Assembly (NCBI RefSeq): GCF_030698125.1
Contig: NZ_JAUYNV010000025.1
Span: 62,001-126,000 of the forward strand
Length of the DNA: 64,000 bases
Direction: 5' to 3'
Source: Methyloversatilis sp.
GTDB taxonomy: Bacteria; Pseudomonadota; Gammaproteobacteria; Burkholderiales; Rhodocyclaceae
Made by a program: the position numbers and the translations under genes. Shown here piece after piece: positions 46,229-54,283 of the stretch. A model generated the notes under the pieces. The model made no database searches. It saw only the letters and a program-made list of their open reading frames with translations, and had not been told where the DNA came from. How positions within the stretch are numbered: position 1 is the stretch's first letter; the number at the start of each line of letters is the position of its first letter.

Positions 46229-47935
46229 TCAGCCAGCCGGATCGGGCAAGGTGAAATAGAAGCTCGCCCCTTTGCCGGGGGTGCCTTCGGCCCAGATGCG
46301 ACCGCCATGGCGGTGCACGATACGCTGCACGGTCGCCAGTCCGATACCGGTGCCACTGTTATCGGCCTGATCGTGCAGCCGGTTGAACGGGCGGAACAAC
46401 TGCGACACGTGGGCCATGTCGAAGCCGGCGCCGTTGTCACGTACGTGGAACACGACTTCGCGATTGCGCAGCCGGGCGTCGAACTCGATCTCGGCCGGCG
46501 CGCACGCGGCGGTGAAGGCCCACGCGTTGCGGAGCAGGTGTTCGAGCATGACGCGCGCGAGCATCGGGTCGACGCGCGCCATCAGGTGCAGGCCGATCGA
46601 CACACGGGCTTCGCGTTCGGGCGCCTCCGCGTGCAGCTCGCGCGCGATGGTGCGAGCAATGGCCGACAGATCGACCACGACCCGGCTGATTGGCGCCCGG
46701 GTCAGGCGACCCAGTTCGATCAGGTCGTCGATCAGGGCGGACAGCTTCTGTGACGCCGCACGGATGCGTCCGAGATGGCTGTGCGCCATCTTGTCGAGCT
46801 GGTCGCCATAGTCCTCGATGATGATCTGCGAAAAGCCGTCGATGGCGCGCAGCGGATTGCGCAGGTCGTGCGACACCGAATACGAGAAGGCTTCCAGTTC
46901 CCGATTCGACGCTTCGAGTTCAGCGGTGCGCCGCTTCACGCGTCGCTCCAGTTCGGCATTCATGTCGTACAGCGTTGATTCGGCTTGCTTGCGCTGCGTG
47001 ATGTCCTCGATGCTGCCGGACAGACTTTCCAGGCCGCCGCTGCCGTCGAAGCGCGCACTGATCGCGATTTCGAGCCAGCGCGCCGGCTGGCCGGCGGTGT
47101 GGGTGCGGACCTCGACCTGCATCGAATCGCGGCGACCGTCGAGCAGCGGTTCCAGCCTGGCCAGCAGATAGCGCGCTTCGTCCTTCGACAGCCAGCGGAG
47201 CACGCGCTGGCCGATGGCCTGCGACACCGGCTGGCCGGTCAGGTCTTCCCAGGCGCGGTTCAGATAGGTGAAACGGCCCCGGGCATCGATGCGGAAAATG
47301 ACTTCGCGCAGGTGATTCACCATTTCGCGATGCCGCGTCTCCAGCTCGCGCAGCGCGCGTGTCGACTGCACGAAGGCACTTTCGTCGCGCCCGGTGCCGC
47401 GGTAGCCGCAGAATTCGCCTTTCGCATCGGTCACCGGCCGGCCGCGCAGGTCGATGTGGCGTACGCTGCTGTCAGAAAGCCGCAGCACCAGATGCAGCTG
47501 CATGGGCTGACGCGACTGGATCATGCGATGGCACTCTTCCCAGTCACCGTGCACCGGCGACAGCGCATCAACCTTCCAGAACTGAAGGCCATTCACCGCG
47601 ACGATGTCCAGTGCATTGCCCAGCACCGGACGGGTCTGGGACACCCGAAGTCTCATTTCGGAATCGGTTTCCCAGTGCCAGTCTGCCGCCAGATCGGCGA
47701 AATCCTGCTGGCGCAGGTTCTCGTTGCCCTGGGCGGCCAGTCGCTCGGCCGCAACGCTCAATTGTCGTGTCGCTGCCGCACCGATGCCACAGGCAATCAG
47801 GAACACGACGAGACCGATCGGCACCGACACGCTGGCCGCAACGGCGCCGGCCAGAAGGGCCAGAGGCAGCGCGCGCCAGAGAAAGAAGCCGCTCGCTGCC
47901 ATCGGAGATGCCGGCATATTCGCAGTGCGAAACAT
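46229..47935 (-). CDS. Membrane-bound PAS-domain sensor histidine kinase, orphan
   Basis: A 568-residue kinase with two adjacent N-terminal membrane helices (about residues 12-50) and almost no periplasmic loop, two PAS domains (the second with RIDARGRFTYLNRAWEDLTG), a dimerisation helix carrying the phospho-acceptor in YSVSHDLRNPLRAIDGF, and an ATPase domain with NAWAF, DNGAGFD and GTGIGLA. It likely senses a cytoplasmic or redox signal through PAS. No response regulator is adjacent. ATG at MFRTANMPAS is preferred. Confidence 0.92.
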   Translation of the reverse strand: MFRTANMPASPMAASGFFLWRALPLALLAGAVAASVSVPIGLVVFLIACGIGAAATRQLSVAAERLAAQGNENLRQQDFADLAADWHWETDSEMRLRVSQTRPVLGNALDIVAVNGLQFWKVDALSPVHGDWEECHRMIQSRQPMQLHLVLRLSDSSVRHIDLRGRPVTDAKGEFCGYRGTGRDESAFVQSTRALRELETRHREMVNHLREVIFRIDARGRFTYLNRAWEDLTGQPVSQAIGQRVLRWLSKDEARYLLARLEPLLDGRRDSMQVEVRTHTAGQPARWLEIAISARFDGSGGLESLSGSIEDITQRKQAESTLYDMNAELERRVKRRTAELEASNRELEAFSYSVSHDLRNPLRAIDGFSQIIIEDYGDQLDKMAHSHLGRIRAASQKLSALIDDLIELGRLTRAPISRVVVDLSAIARTIARELHAEAPEREARVSIGLHLMARVDPMLARVMLEHLLRNAWAFTAACAPAEIEFDARLRNREVVFHVRDNGAGFDMAHVSQLFRPFNRLHDQADNSGTGIGLATVQRIVHRHGGRIWAEGTPGKGASFYFTLPDPAG

Positions 47936-48005
47936 TATTTTCCTTGAAGTGCCTCGGATGATAATGCCGCCCCGACCACCCACAACCTTGAATAAAGGCC
48001 TGCCG

Positions 48006-48557
48006 ATGCCCTCTCATTCCCACTTTTCCAGTCAGACGCCATCGGAATGGGTCACCCGTTTCGCGGCCCTCTGCGCACCTGGCGCGGAAATCCTTGATTT
48101 CGCCAGCGGCGCCGGCCGCCATGCCCGATGGCTCGCAGGTCACGGCTTCAGCGTACTGGCCGCCGATCGTGATGAGTCGGCGCTGGCCGGACTGGCCGGG
48201 GTGGGCGGCGTGCGCACGCTGTGCGCCGATCTTGAGCAGGGCGACTGGCCGTGGGTGGCTGCCAGCTTCGATGCGGTGGTGGTCACGCGCTACCTGTTCC
48301 GGCCGCGACTGGCGGAGCTGGCCGCGCTGCTGCGACCGGGCGGCGTGCTGATCTACGAAACCTTCATGCTGGGCAACGAGCGTTTCGGCAAGCCGTCGAA
48401 TCCGGATTTCCTGCTCCGGCCGGACGAACTGTTCGACTGGGCACGCAGCTGGGGGCGCGTTCTGGCATTCGAACAGGGCGAACTCACCGCGCCTGCGCCA
48501 GCGATGATTCAGCGCATTTGCGCGGTGCGCGCCGACACGTCGTCGAGATTGCCCTGA
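48006..48557 (+). CDS. Class I SAM-dependent methyltransferase
   Basis: A 183-residue methyltransferase with the SAM-binding motif EILDFASGAGRHARWLA, the acidic ADRDE loop, and LLRPGGVLIYETFMLGNERFG. Similar small proteins include tellurite-resistance TehB-like enzymes, but the substrate is not clear. It diverges from the kinase gene, and its 3' end overlaps mnmH by 49 bases in convergent orientation. ATG at MPSHSHFS is preferred to one 14 codons earlier. Confidence 0.85.
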   Translation: MPSHSHFSSQTPSEWVTRFAALCAPGAEILDFASGAGRHARWLAGHGFSVLAADRDESALAGLAGVGGVRTLCADLEQGDWPWVAASFDAVVVTRYLFRPRLAELAALLRPGGVLIYETFMLGNERFGKPSNPDFLLRPDELFDWARSWGRVLAFEQGELTAPAPAMIQRICAVRADTSSRLP

Positions 48558-49627
48558 GCGGTGTACCGGATGATGCGTGCCGCCAGCGCATCGATGCCTG
48601 CTGCGTCGAGCCGGTCTGCCTCGAAAGTGGGCGCATCCGGGTGGCGTGCGAAGTTGTACTGCTGCGAACGCCGATACAGCGGGTCGTAGTGCTGTTCCAG
48701 CAGTGCCGCGACCAGGGTGCGCCAGTCGCCGGCGCGCGCCAGAGACGACCAGGCGCCTATCGTGTCGTGTCCGCGCAGATCGGTCAGCCGTTCGAGCTCG
48801 GCAATCAGCGCCTCGGCATCGCTCGTGAGGTAGTCATAGTCGCGCAGCAGGAAATCCGTTCGGGCGGCAACCGAAGCATCGATGCGCAGGCAGGGTGCCG
48901 CCCGCATGCGTTCGATCAGCTCGTTCGGCAGCGAAACCAGTCCGATGCGCCGGCTTTCCGCTTCGGTGTACACCGGGCGCGTCGGATCGAAGGTCTCCAG
49001 CGCCGCATGCAGCTGTGACTCGAACCAGCGTTGCGGCGGTTGTGGCTGGCCCGGCTGTCGGCCCAGCACCGACCCCTTGTGCGCAGCCAGCGCCTCCAGA
49101 TCCAGCACCTGTTCGCCGCGCGCCGCCAGCCTTTCGAGCACCCGGCTCTTGGCGCTGCCGGTCGGCCCGCTCAGCACGCGCAGATCAAGCCGGGCTGGCG
49201 CAGCGGCAAGCCGGTCGAGCACATCGCGCCGGTAGCGCTTGTAGCCGCCTTCAAGCTGGTGCGCGTCCCAGCCGATCTGGCGGAGCACAGTGACGAAGGC
49301 GCCGCTGCGCTTGCCGCCCCGCCAGCAGTAGATCAGCGGACGCCAGTCCGGCCCCTTGTCGTGGAAGGTTTCCAGCAGGTGGCGGCCGATGTTCAGGGCA
49401 ACCAGCGCCGCACCGCGCCGCTTGGCGACGAAGGGCGACACCTGCTTGTAAAGCGTACCGATCTCGGCGCGCTGCACGTCGTCGAGCGCCGGACAGTTGA
49501 TCGCGCCCGGCACGTGGTCGAGCGCGAATTCAGCCGGCGAACGGGTATCGATGAGGGCGTCGAAGTCGCGCAACTGACTGATCGACGCCATTCCCGCCGG
49601 TCGCCGGGCGAGCGAAGCGTCGCTCAT
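48509..49627 (-). CDS. mnmH: tRNA 2-selenouridine synthase
   Basis: Replaces sulfur by selenium in 2-thiouridine at the wobble position of some tRNAs, using selenophosphate and geranyl chemistry. An N-terminal rhodanese domain has the catalytic cysteine in PLIYCWRGGKRSGA (about residue 97), and a P-loop domain has SGPTGSAKSRVLERL near residue 155. 372 residues. It needs SelD for selenophosphate, but no selD gene is in the window. Confidence 0.95.
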   Translation of the reverse strand: MSDASLARRPAGMASISQLRDFDALIDTRSPAEFALDHVPGAINCPALDDVQRAEIGTLYKQVSPFVAKRRGAALVALNIGRHLLETFHDKGPDWRPLIYCWRGGKRSGAFVTVLRQIGWDAHQLEGGYKRYRRDVLDRLAAAPARLDLRVLSGPTGSAKSRVLERLAARGEQVLDLEALAAHKGSVLGRQPGQPQPPQRWFESQLHAALETFDPTRPVYTEAESRRIGLVSLPNELIERMRAAPCLRIDASVAARTDFLLRDYDYLTSDAEALIAELERLTDLRGHDTIGAWSSLARAGDWRTLVAALLEQHYDPLYRRSQQYNFARHPDAPTFEADRLDAAGIDALAARIIRYTAQGNLDDVSARTAQMR

Positions 49628-49718
49628 TGCTGGGAAATCCTGTGCATGACAGCCTTGTCAGGGAGAACTGAGGCCGGCGATGGTAGCGTGCCGGGCGAAG
49701 GACGACAGATCTGCTGCA

Positions 49719-49760
49719 GCGATACGCCATATATATATGCAGAAGTCCAGCGTATATCGC
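49719..49760. promoter_or_regulatory. AT-rich imperfect inverted repeat upstream of mnmH
   Basis: GCGATACGC at 49719-49727 and GCGTATATCGC at 49750-49760 form an inverted repeat around ATATATATATG. It lies 92 bases upstream of mnmH and after the esterase gene, where an operator or promoter would be expected. No known binding motif recognised. Confidence 0.35.
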
Positions 49761-49775
49761 CCATCCGCACCCCGA

Positions 49776-50417
49776 TCAACGCTGACGCGCGGCCGACGCG
49801 CTGTCTGACGCCTTGCCAAGCAGCGGCTTGAGCGGCGTCCAGATATTGTCGACGATGCGCGACTGCACGCTGGCAACTGGATGCACGCCATCCGGCAGGA
49901 AGCTTCGCGGATCGGCGGCGAAGCCATCAAGCAGGAAAGGCAGCAACGCCGAGCGGGTGGCCGTCGCGACCTCGCTGAAGGTATCCGCGAACTTTTGCGT
50001 GTAGTCGGGGCCGTAGTTCGGCGGCAGCTGCATGCCGGCGATCAGCACCTTGGCACCCGCCGCCTGCGCCTTTCGCGTCATGGATTCGATATTGTCGCGC
50101 ATGCTTCTGACGGGCAGGCCGCGCAGTCCGTCGTTGGCGCCGAGCGCGAGAATGACGATAGCGGGCTTGTGCGCCGCGAGTGCCGCGTCGATGCGCGACA
50201 GACCGTTGGCCGTGGTGTCACCGCTGGTGCTCGCATTGACGACCGAATGGGCGTAACCCGCCTGCGCCAGTTTCTGCCCGAGCAGCACCGGCCAGGCCTC
50301 ATGCTGGCGCAGACCATAACCGGCCGACAGACTGTCGCCGACGACCAGCAATGTCTGCGCCTGCAACGGCAGCGCAGCGAACATCATGAATACCATAGAG
50401 AACAACACTTTTTTCAT
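49776..50417 (-). CDS. SGNH-family esterase/lysophospholipase, TesA-like
   Basis: Periplasmic hydrolase of the TesA/arylesterase group. A signal peptide (about residues 1-20, ending ALPLQA) precedes GDSLSAGYGL with the nucleophile serine, then GANDGLRGLP and the C-terminal DGVHP with Asp and His. 213 residues. Its ATG and the divergent ABC ATPase ATG share the bases CATG. The TesA-YbbA divergent pair is conserved in many proteobacteria. Confidence 0.92.
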   Translation of the reverse strand: MKKVLFSMVFMMFAALPLQAQTLLVVGDSLSAGYGLRQHEAWPVLLGQKLAQAGYAHSVVNASTSGDTTANGLSRIDAALAAHKPAIVILALGANDGLRGLPVRSMRDNIESMTRKAQAAGAKVLIAGMQLPPNYGPDYTQKFADTFSEVATATRSALLPFLLDGFAADPRSFLPDGVHPVASVQSRIVDNIWTPLKPLLGKASDSASAARQR

Positions 50418-51105
50418 GCCTACAGACACTCCGGAAACACGCCCGACCGTTCTTGAAGTCAGCGGGCTGGGCAAGCAGGTGAGCAGCGGGAACGCGCCGC
50501 TGCAGATTCTTCAGGATATCGCCTTCACGGTTCGTGCCGGCGAAGCTTTGGCCATCGTCGGCGCCAGCGGTTCAGGAAAATCGACCTTGCTCGGTCTTCT
50601 GGCCGGGCTCGACCTGCCGTCTGCCGGCTCGGTCAGCATCGCCGGGCAGGACATCTTCGCGCTCGACGAAGACGCCCGGGCGCAGCTGCGCGGCGAAAAG
50701 GTCGGCTTCGTGTTCCAGTCCTTCCAGCTTCTGCCGGCGCTGACCGCGCTCGAAAACGTCATGTTGCCGCTGGAACTGGCTGGCGTCGACCGGGTGCGCG
50801 AGCGCTCGGTGGCGCTGCTGGAGCGGGTCGGACTGGGTGGACGGATGACGCACTACCCGCGCCAGCTGTCCGGCGGCGAGCAGCAGCGGGTCGCGCTGGC
50901 GCGCGCCTTCGCGCCGGAGCCCGGATTGCTGCTGGCCGATGAACCGACCGGCAATCTCGACGCCGCGACCGGCGCGTCGGTCATCGACCTGATGTTCGAC
51001 ATGAATGCCGAACAAGGCACCACACTGATCCTGGTGACGCACGACGAAGCGCTCGCGTCGCGCTGCACACGCCGCATCCGCCTGGCCGCCGGTCGCATGG
51101 TTTGA
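50416..51105 (+). CDS. ABC transporter ATP-binding protein, YbbA-like
   Basis: A 229-residue ATPase of the LolD/MacB-like class. Walker A GASGSGKSTL, the Q-loop FQSFQLLPALTALENV, signature LSGGEQQRVALARAF, Walker B LLLADEPTGN and the switch His in LVTHDEA are all intact. E. coli YbbA works with a large permease, YbbP, encoded next to it; here the next gene is on the other strand, so the permease is missing or elsewhere. A start 10 codons earlier (50386) would lie within the esterase gene. Confidence 0.93.
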   Translation: MPTDTPETRPTVLEVSGLGKQVSSGNAPLQILQDIAFTVRAGEALAIVGASGSGKSTLLGLLAGLDLPSAGSVSIAGQDIFALDEDARAQLRGEKVGFVFQSFQLLPALTALENVMLPLELAGVDRVRERSVALLERVGLGGRMTHYPRQLSGGEQQRVALARAFAPEPGLLLADEPTGNLDAATGASVIDLMFDMNAEQGTTLILVTHDEALASRCTRRIRLAAGRMV

Positions 51106-51152
51106 CAGATTCAAGATACAAGTCGGCAGGGCCTTGAATCCTGCATCTGCCG

Positions 51153-52226
51153 TCAAAGATCGAAGCGGCGCATGAAGGTCTGGTCGATGCGGTCCTTCCA
51201 GCGCCATACCCAGTCTCCCTGTAGTGACCAGCCCCCGCGTGATGCGATGGCGTGGCGGCGGCCGCAGGCGAGCAGCAGCAGAGCGTGCGTCTGCGGTGTC
51301 CAGGGCTGCAGCGTGTCACCCCGCGCGGCGCGCAGCAGGTTGGCGGCCAGAGGCGGCCCGGCGCGCACGGCGAACACGCCGGACTTCGGGCGCGGCGCAT
51401 CGATCATCGTCGCCACGTCACCGGCGGCGAACACTTCGGGGTGTGACGGCGACTGCAGCGTCGGACCGGTTGCGATGAAGCCCCGCTCGTCGAGTGCGAG
51501 ACCGCTGCCGCGCAGCCAGGCTGGCGGGGCGGCTCCAGTGGCCCACACGGTGAACTGGCTCGGAATGCTGCGGCCATCTTCAAGCGTGAGCGTGTCGCAG
51601 TCGAGTCCGGACACACGCGCATCCGTGATCACCTCGATTTTCTGGCGTTCCAGTTCGGCCATCACGCGCCGCTGCAGGCGCACCGGCAGCCCGTCGAGTA
51701 TGCAGGGCGCGCGGTCGATCAGGGTGCAGCGCATCAGCGGCTGCCGATGATGCAGCGCCATGATGATTTCGACGCCGGCCGCCCCGGCGCCGACGACCGC
51801 AGCCGAGCGAGCGGCGCGCGCGACATGCCAGCTGTCGAGCAACTGCCCGATCGGCTTCACCGGATGACCACAGGTGTCGGCGCCGGGCAGGTCGGGAATG
51901 CGCGGCGTTGAACCGGTGTCGATCGACAGCAGGTCGTAGTCGATCACCTCGCCGCTGGCCAGCCGGATCTGCCGCTGCGCAGCATCCAGCGACACCGCGG
52001 CATCCAGCCTGAGCGCGCAGCCCGCCCGCGCGGCCAGTGGGGCGAGATCGATGCAGGCCTGCCGGTAGTCGTAATGGCCGGCGATGACGCCGGGCATCAT
52101 GCCGGAGTACGGCGTCAGCACATCGGGTGTGATCAGGCTGACCATTGCATCGGGCTGTTCGCGCGCAAATGCCTCCAGTACGAAAAGGTGGGCGTGACCG
52201 CCACCGAGCAGAACGAGGCGTTTCAC
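51153..52226 (-). CDS. SelD-associated FAD-dependent oxidoreductase
   Basis: A 357-residue pyridine nucleotide-disulfide oxidoreductase-like protein that starts RLVLLGGGHAHLFVLEAF and has a second nucleotide-binding site AAVVGAGAAGVEIIMAL and VFAAGDVATM. It matches the family that occurs fused to, or next to, selenophosphate synthetase SelD in many genomes. No redox-active CxxxxC is seen. The GTG start overlaps the DUF3047 stop. Last gene of the ArsS operon. Confidence 0.85.
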   Translation of the reverse strand: MKRLVLLGGGHAHLFVLEAFAREQPDAMVSLITPDVLTPYSGMMPGVIAGHYDYRQACIDLAPLAARAGCALRLDAAVSLDAAQRQIRLASGEVIDYDLLSIDTGSTPRIPDLPGADTCGHPVKPIGQLLDSWHVARAARSAAVVGAGAAGVEIIMALHHRQPLMRCTLIDRAPCILDGLPVRLQRRVMAELERQKIEVITDARVSGLDCDTLTLEDGRSIPSQFTVWATGAAPPAWLRGSGLALDERGFIATGPTLQSPSHPEVFAAGDVATMIDAPRPKSGVFAVRAGPPLAANLLRAARGDTLQPWTPQTHALLLLACGRRHAIASRGGWSLQGDWVWRWKDRIDQTFMRRFDL

Positions 52227-52978
52227 GGGGGTGGCTGCAGCGCTGACCGGGCGGTGACTGTCAGGTCGCCGAAATAGCCCAGCGTATGTCCGCCGGTGTT
52301 GTCGCTGTCGCTGGCGACCACGACGCCGGTCACGGCCGGCGGGTCTTCGCCGAAAGCTTCGCGGTAGTCCTCGACCAGATTGCGGCTCGCCTCGCGCCAG
52401 CTTCCGGTCGGCGAGCCGGCACCGTCGACGGCGATCATGCGCACCCGGTCGGTGTAGGCGCTCCATGCGCGTGAGCCCGGCGCCGCATGCGTGTCCCATA
52501 CGTAGCACAGCACGGCGGTCGGAATCTGCTCGCCGTAGAAGGTGCGCGCGAAACGGATCTTCGTGCGGCTGCCGAACGACAGCTTCGACAGATCGAGATC
52601 GAACAGCACATAGATGCGCAGCGCGTAGTCGTCGCCATCGCGCGTCGCGAAGCGACCGCCAGCCGGCAGCACGTCGGCGCGCCAGCGCCAGTTCAGCCAC
52701 GGGGTGGCGAGCGGATCGAAACGGCGGGTGTGGATCAGCGCCGACGCGGCATTCGATGCCTCGACACGCAGCACGGTCAGGCCGTCGAGTTCAGCCAGCC
52801 GGAAGTCGGCCGGCGCCGCCTTGCCGCCCAGCGTGTAGGCGGTCCATCCGCTGACGTCCGGTCCGGCTGACTGGGTGGAAAAGGCGGGCAGCGACACCAC
52901 ATCCGCCACGGCCGCCGACATTTCACAGGTCATCGCCAGCGCGATGGCGAGCAGCAGCGCGCGCAGGCGGGTCAGCAC
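52223..52978 (-). CDS. DUF3047 domain protein, exported
   Basis: A 251-residue protein with a signal peptide (LLLAIALAMTCEMSAAVA) and a DUF3047 domain (WLNWRWRADVLPAGGRFATRDGDDYALRIYVLFD, split here by its conserved ends WRWRADV and DDYALRIYV). Function unknown; the fold is probably a beta sandwich. The GTG start overlaps the TIGR04282 gene by seven bases. A periplasmic location separates it from the two glycosyltransferase-like proteins beside it. Confidence 0.82.
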   Translation of the reverse strand: MLTRLRALLLAIALAMTCEMSAAVADVVSLPAFSTQSAGPDVSGWTAYTLGGKAAPADFRLAELDGLTVLRVEASNAASALIHTRRFDPLATPWLNWRWRADVLPAGGRFATRDGDDYALRIYVLFDLDLSKLSFGSRTKIRFARTFYGEQIPTAVLCYVWDTHAAPGSRAWSAYTDRVRMIAVDGAGSPTGSWREASRNLVEDYREAFGEDPPAVTGVVVASDSDNTGGHTLGYFGDLTVTARSALQPPP

Positions 52979-53604
52979 GGTTCGGGCACCAGCAGGCCTT
53001 CGGCCACGGCGCGCCGGTAGTCGTCCGGACGGTCGAGGTCGTATCCGGTCGCAAGCGTCTGCACGTGCAGGCCGAGCCGGCCAGCCACAGCCTGGGTTTG
53101 CTGCCACACTCCGGCAGAGCCCCATTCAATGCCTTCGAACAGGGCAGGTTGCCGCACGTGCAGCCCCACCAGCATGTAGCCACCATCCTCTGCCGGAGCG
53201 AACACGGCATCGTGGCTGAGCAGCGCCGTGGCCGCAGCACGCAGGTCGGCCGGCTGCAATGACACGGCGTCGGCGCCGGTCAGCACCGCGCCTGCATGAC
53301 GACGAAGCGCATCGTCGAAGGCATGCGCCATGCGCGCGCCGATGTCGCCGCAGGCCTGGGCATGCAGCGAGCAGCCGTACCGGTCGCGACAACTGTTGAA
53401 GAAGTCATGGCTGCAGTCCGGTGCGCACCACAGTTCGACCGGGCCGATGGCCGCATCGACGGCCCTCTGCAGCGCACGTTCGGTCAGCTGTGCGCTGACC
53501 CGCGCTGCGCCGTCGGCGCCCAGCAGCGGCATCAGGCGCGTCTTGCTGCGGCCGGCTTCGGGCGCACGCGCGAACACCAGCACGGCCGTTTGGCGCTCAC
53601 TCAT
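52972..53604 (-). CDS. TIGR04282/DUF2064 nucleotidyl/glycosyltransferase-like protein
   Basis: A 210-residue protein with a GT-A-like fold of the family linked to arsenosugar synthesis. It starts VLVFARAPEAGRSKTRLMPLLG, the phosphate-binding region, and has GYMLVGL. The usual metal-site motif GTDCPSL reads GADAVSL here, losing the cysteine and proline. It is always paired with a TIGR04283 protein in such loci, as here (eight-base overlap). Confidence 0.88.
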   Translation of the reverse strand: MSERQTAVLVFARAPEAGRSKTRLMPLLGADGAARVSAQLTERALQRAVDAAIGPVELWCAPDCSHDFFNSCRDRYGCSLHAQACGDIGARMAHAFDDALRRHAGAVLTGADAVSLQPADLRAAATALLSHDAVFAPAEDGGYMLVGLHVRQPALFEGIEWGSAGVWQQTQAVAGRLGLHVQTLATGYDLDRPDDYRRAVAEGLLVPEPC

Positions 53605-54283
53605 GGTGCGGCCGGTAATCGCGCGCCAGATCGTGCGGGTTGGCGCCGAAGAAAAAGCGCAGGCGCAGGCGCCACATCACCATGATGGTGCGCAGCACGC
53701 CGTGACGCTCCCAGCGGCGGCCCGATGTGGTGACGCGCGCATGCAGGCAGGCCGGTCGAGCCTGCAAACGCGCGCGGCTTGAAAAGTCGATGTCTTCCAT
53801 CAGCGCGATCGGCGCGTAGCCATGCAGTGCGTCGAACAGCGCGCGCGTGCAGAAGATCGCCTGATCGCCGGTGGCGATGCCGGTCACGCGGGAACGCAGG
53901 TTCATCATGGCGGCGACGACCGCGAGCAGTGGGTGCCGACTGTCGATGCGCACATCGAAGCGCCCCCACTGCGCACCGGCTGCAATCGCACGATCGATCA
54001 AACCGAGCGCGTCGGGCGGGAGCCGCGTGTCGGCGTGCAGGAACAGCAGCACGTCGCCGGTCGCCACCTGCGCACCGGCGTTCATCTGCAGCGCACGGCC
54101 TCGCGGGCATCGCACGACGCGGGCACCGCGCGCCTGCGCAATCGCCGCCGTGTCATCCTGGCTGCCGCCGTCGGCGACGATGAATTCGAGTTCGCAGGCG
54201 TCAGTCGCACGCACACGCGACAATGCATCACCGATGGTCGCACCTTCATTCAACACCGGCAGCACGATGGACAGACGCTTCAT
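53597..54283 (-). CDS. TIGR04283 glycosyltransferase-like protein
   Basis: A 228-residue family 2-type glycosyltransferase with LSIVLPVLNEGATIG, the nucleotide-sugar stretch VADGGSQDDT, the DxD-like FLHADTRLPPDAL and ALMEDIDFSSR. Assigned to the arsenosugar-associated group by sequence and by its partner TIGR04282 and ArsS. The actual sugar and acceptor are not known. The ATG overlaps the VTT-reductase stop. Confidence 0.9.
   Translation of the reverse strand: MKRLSIVLPVLNEGATIGDALSRVRATDACELEFIVADGGSQDDTAAIAQARGARVVRCPRGRALQMNAGAQVATGDVLLFLHADTRLPPDALGLIDRAIAAGAQWGRFDVRIDSRHPLLAVVAAMMNLRSRVTGIATGDQAIFCTRALFDALHGYAPIALMEDIDFSSRARLQARPACLHARVTTSGRRWERHGVLRTIMVMWRLRLRFFFGANPHDLARDYRPHHE

Noticed and set aside
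52227-52700. 158-codon upstream extension of the SelD-associated flavoprotein
   Set aside because: It overlaps the DUF3047 gene out of frame; the FAD motif starts directly after the GTG at 52226.
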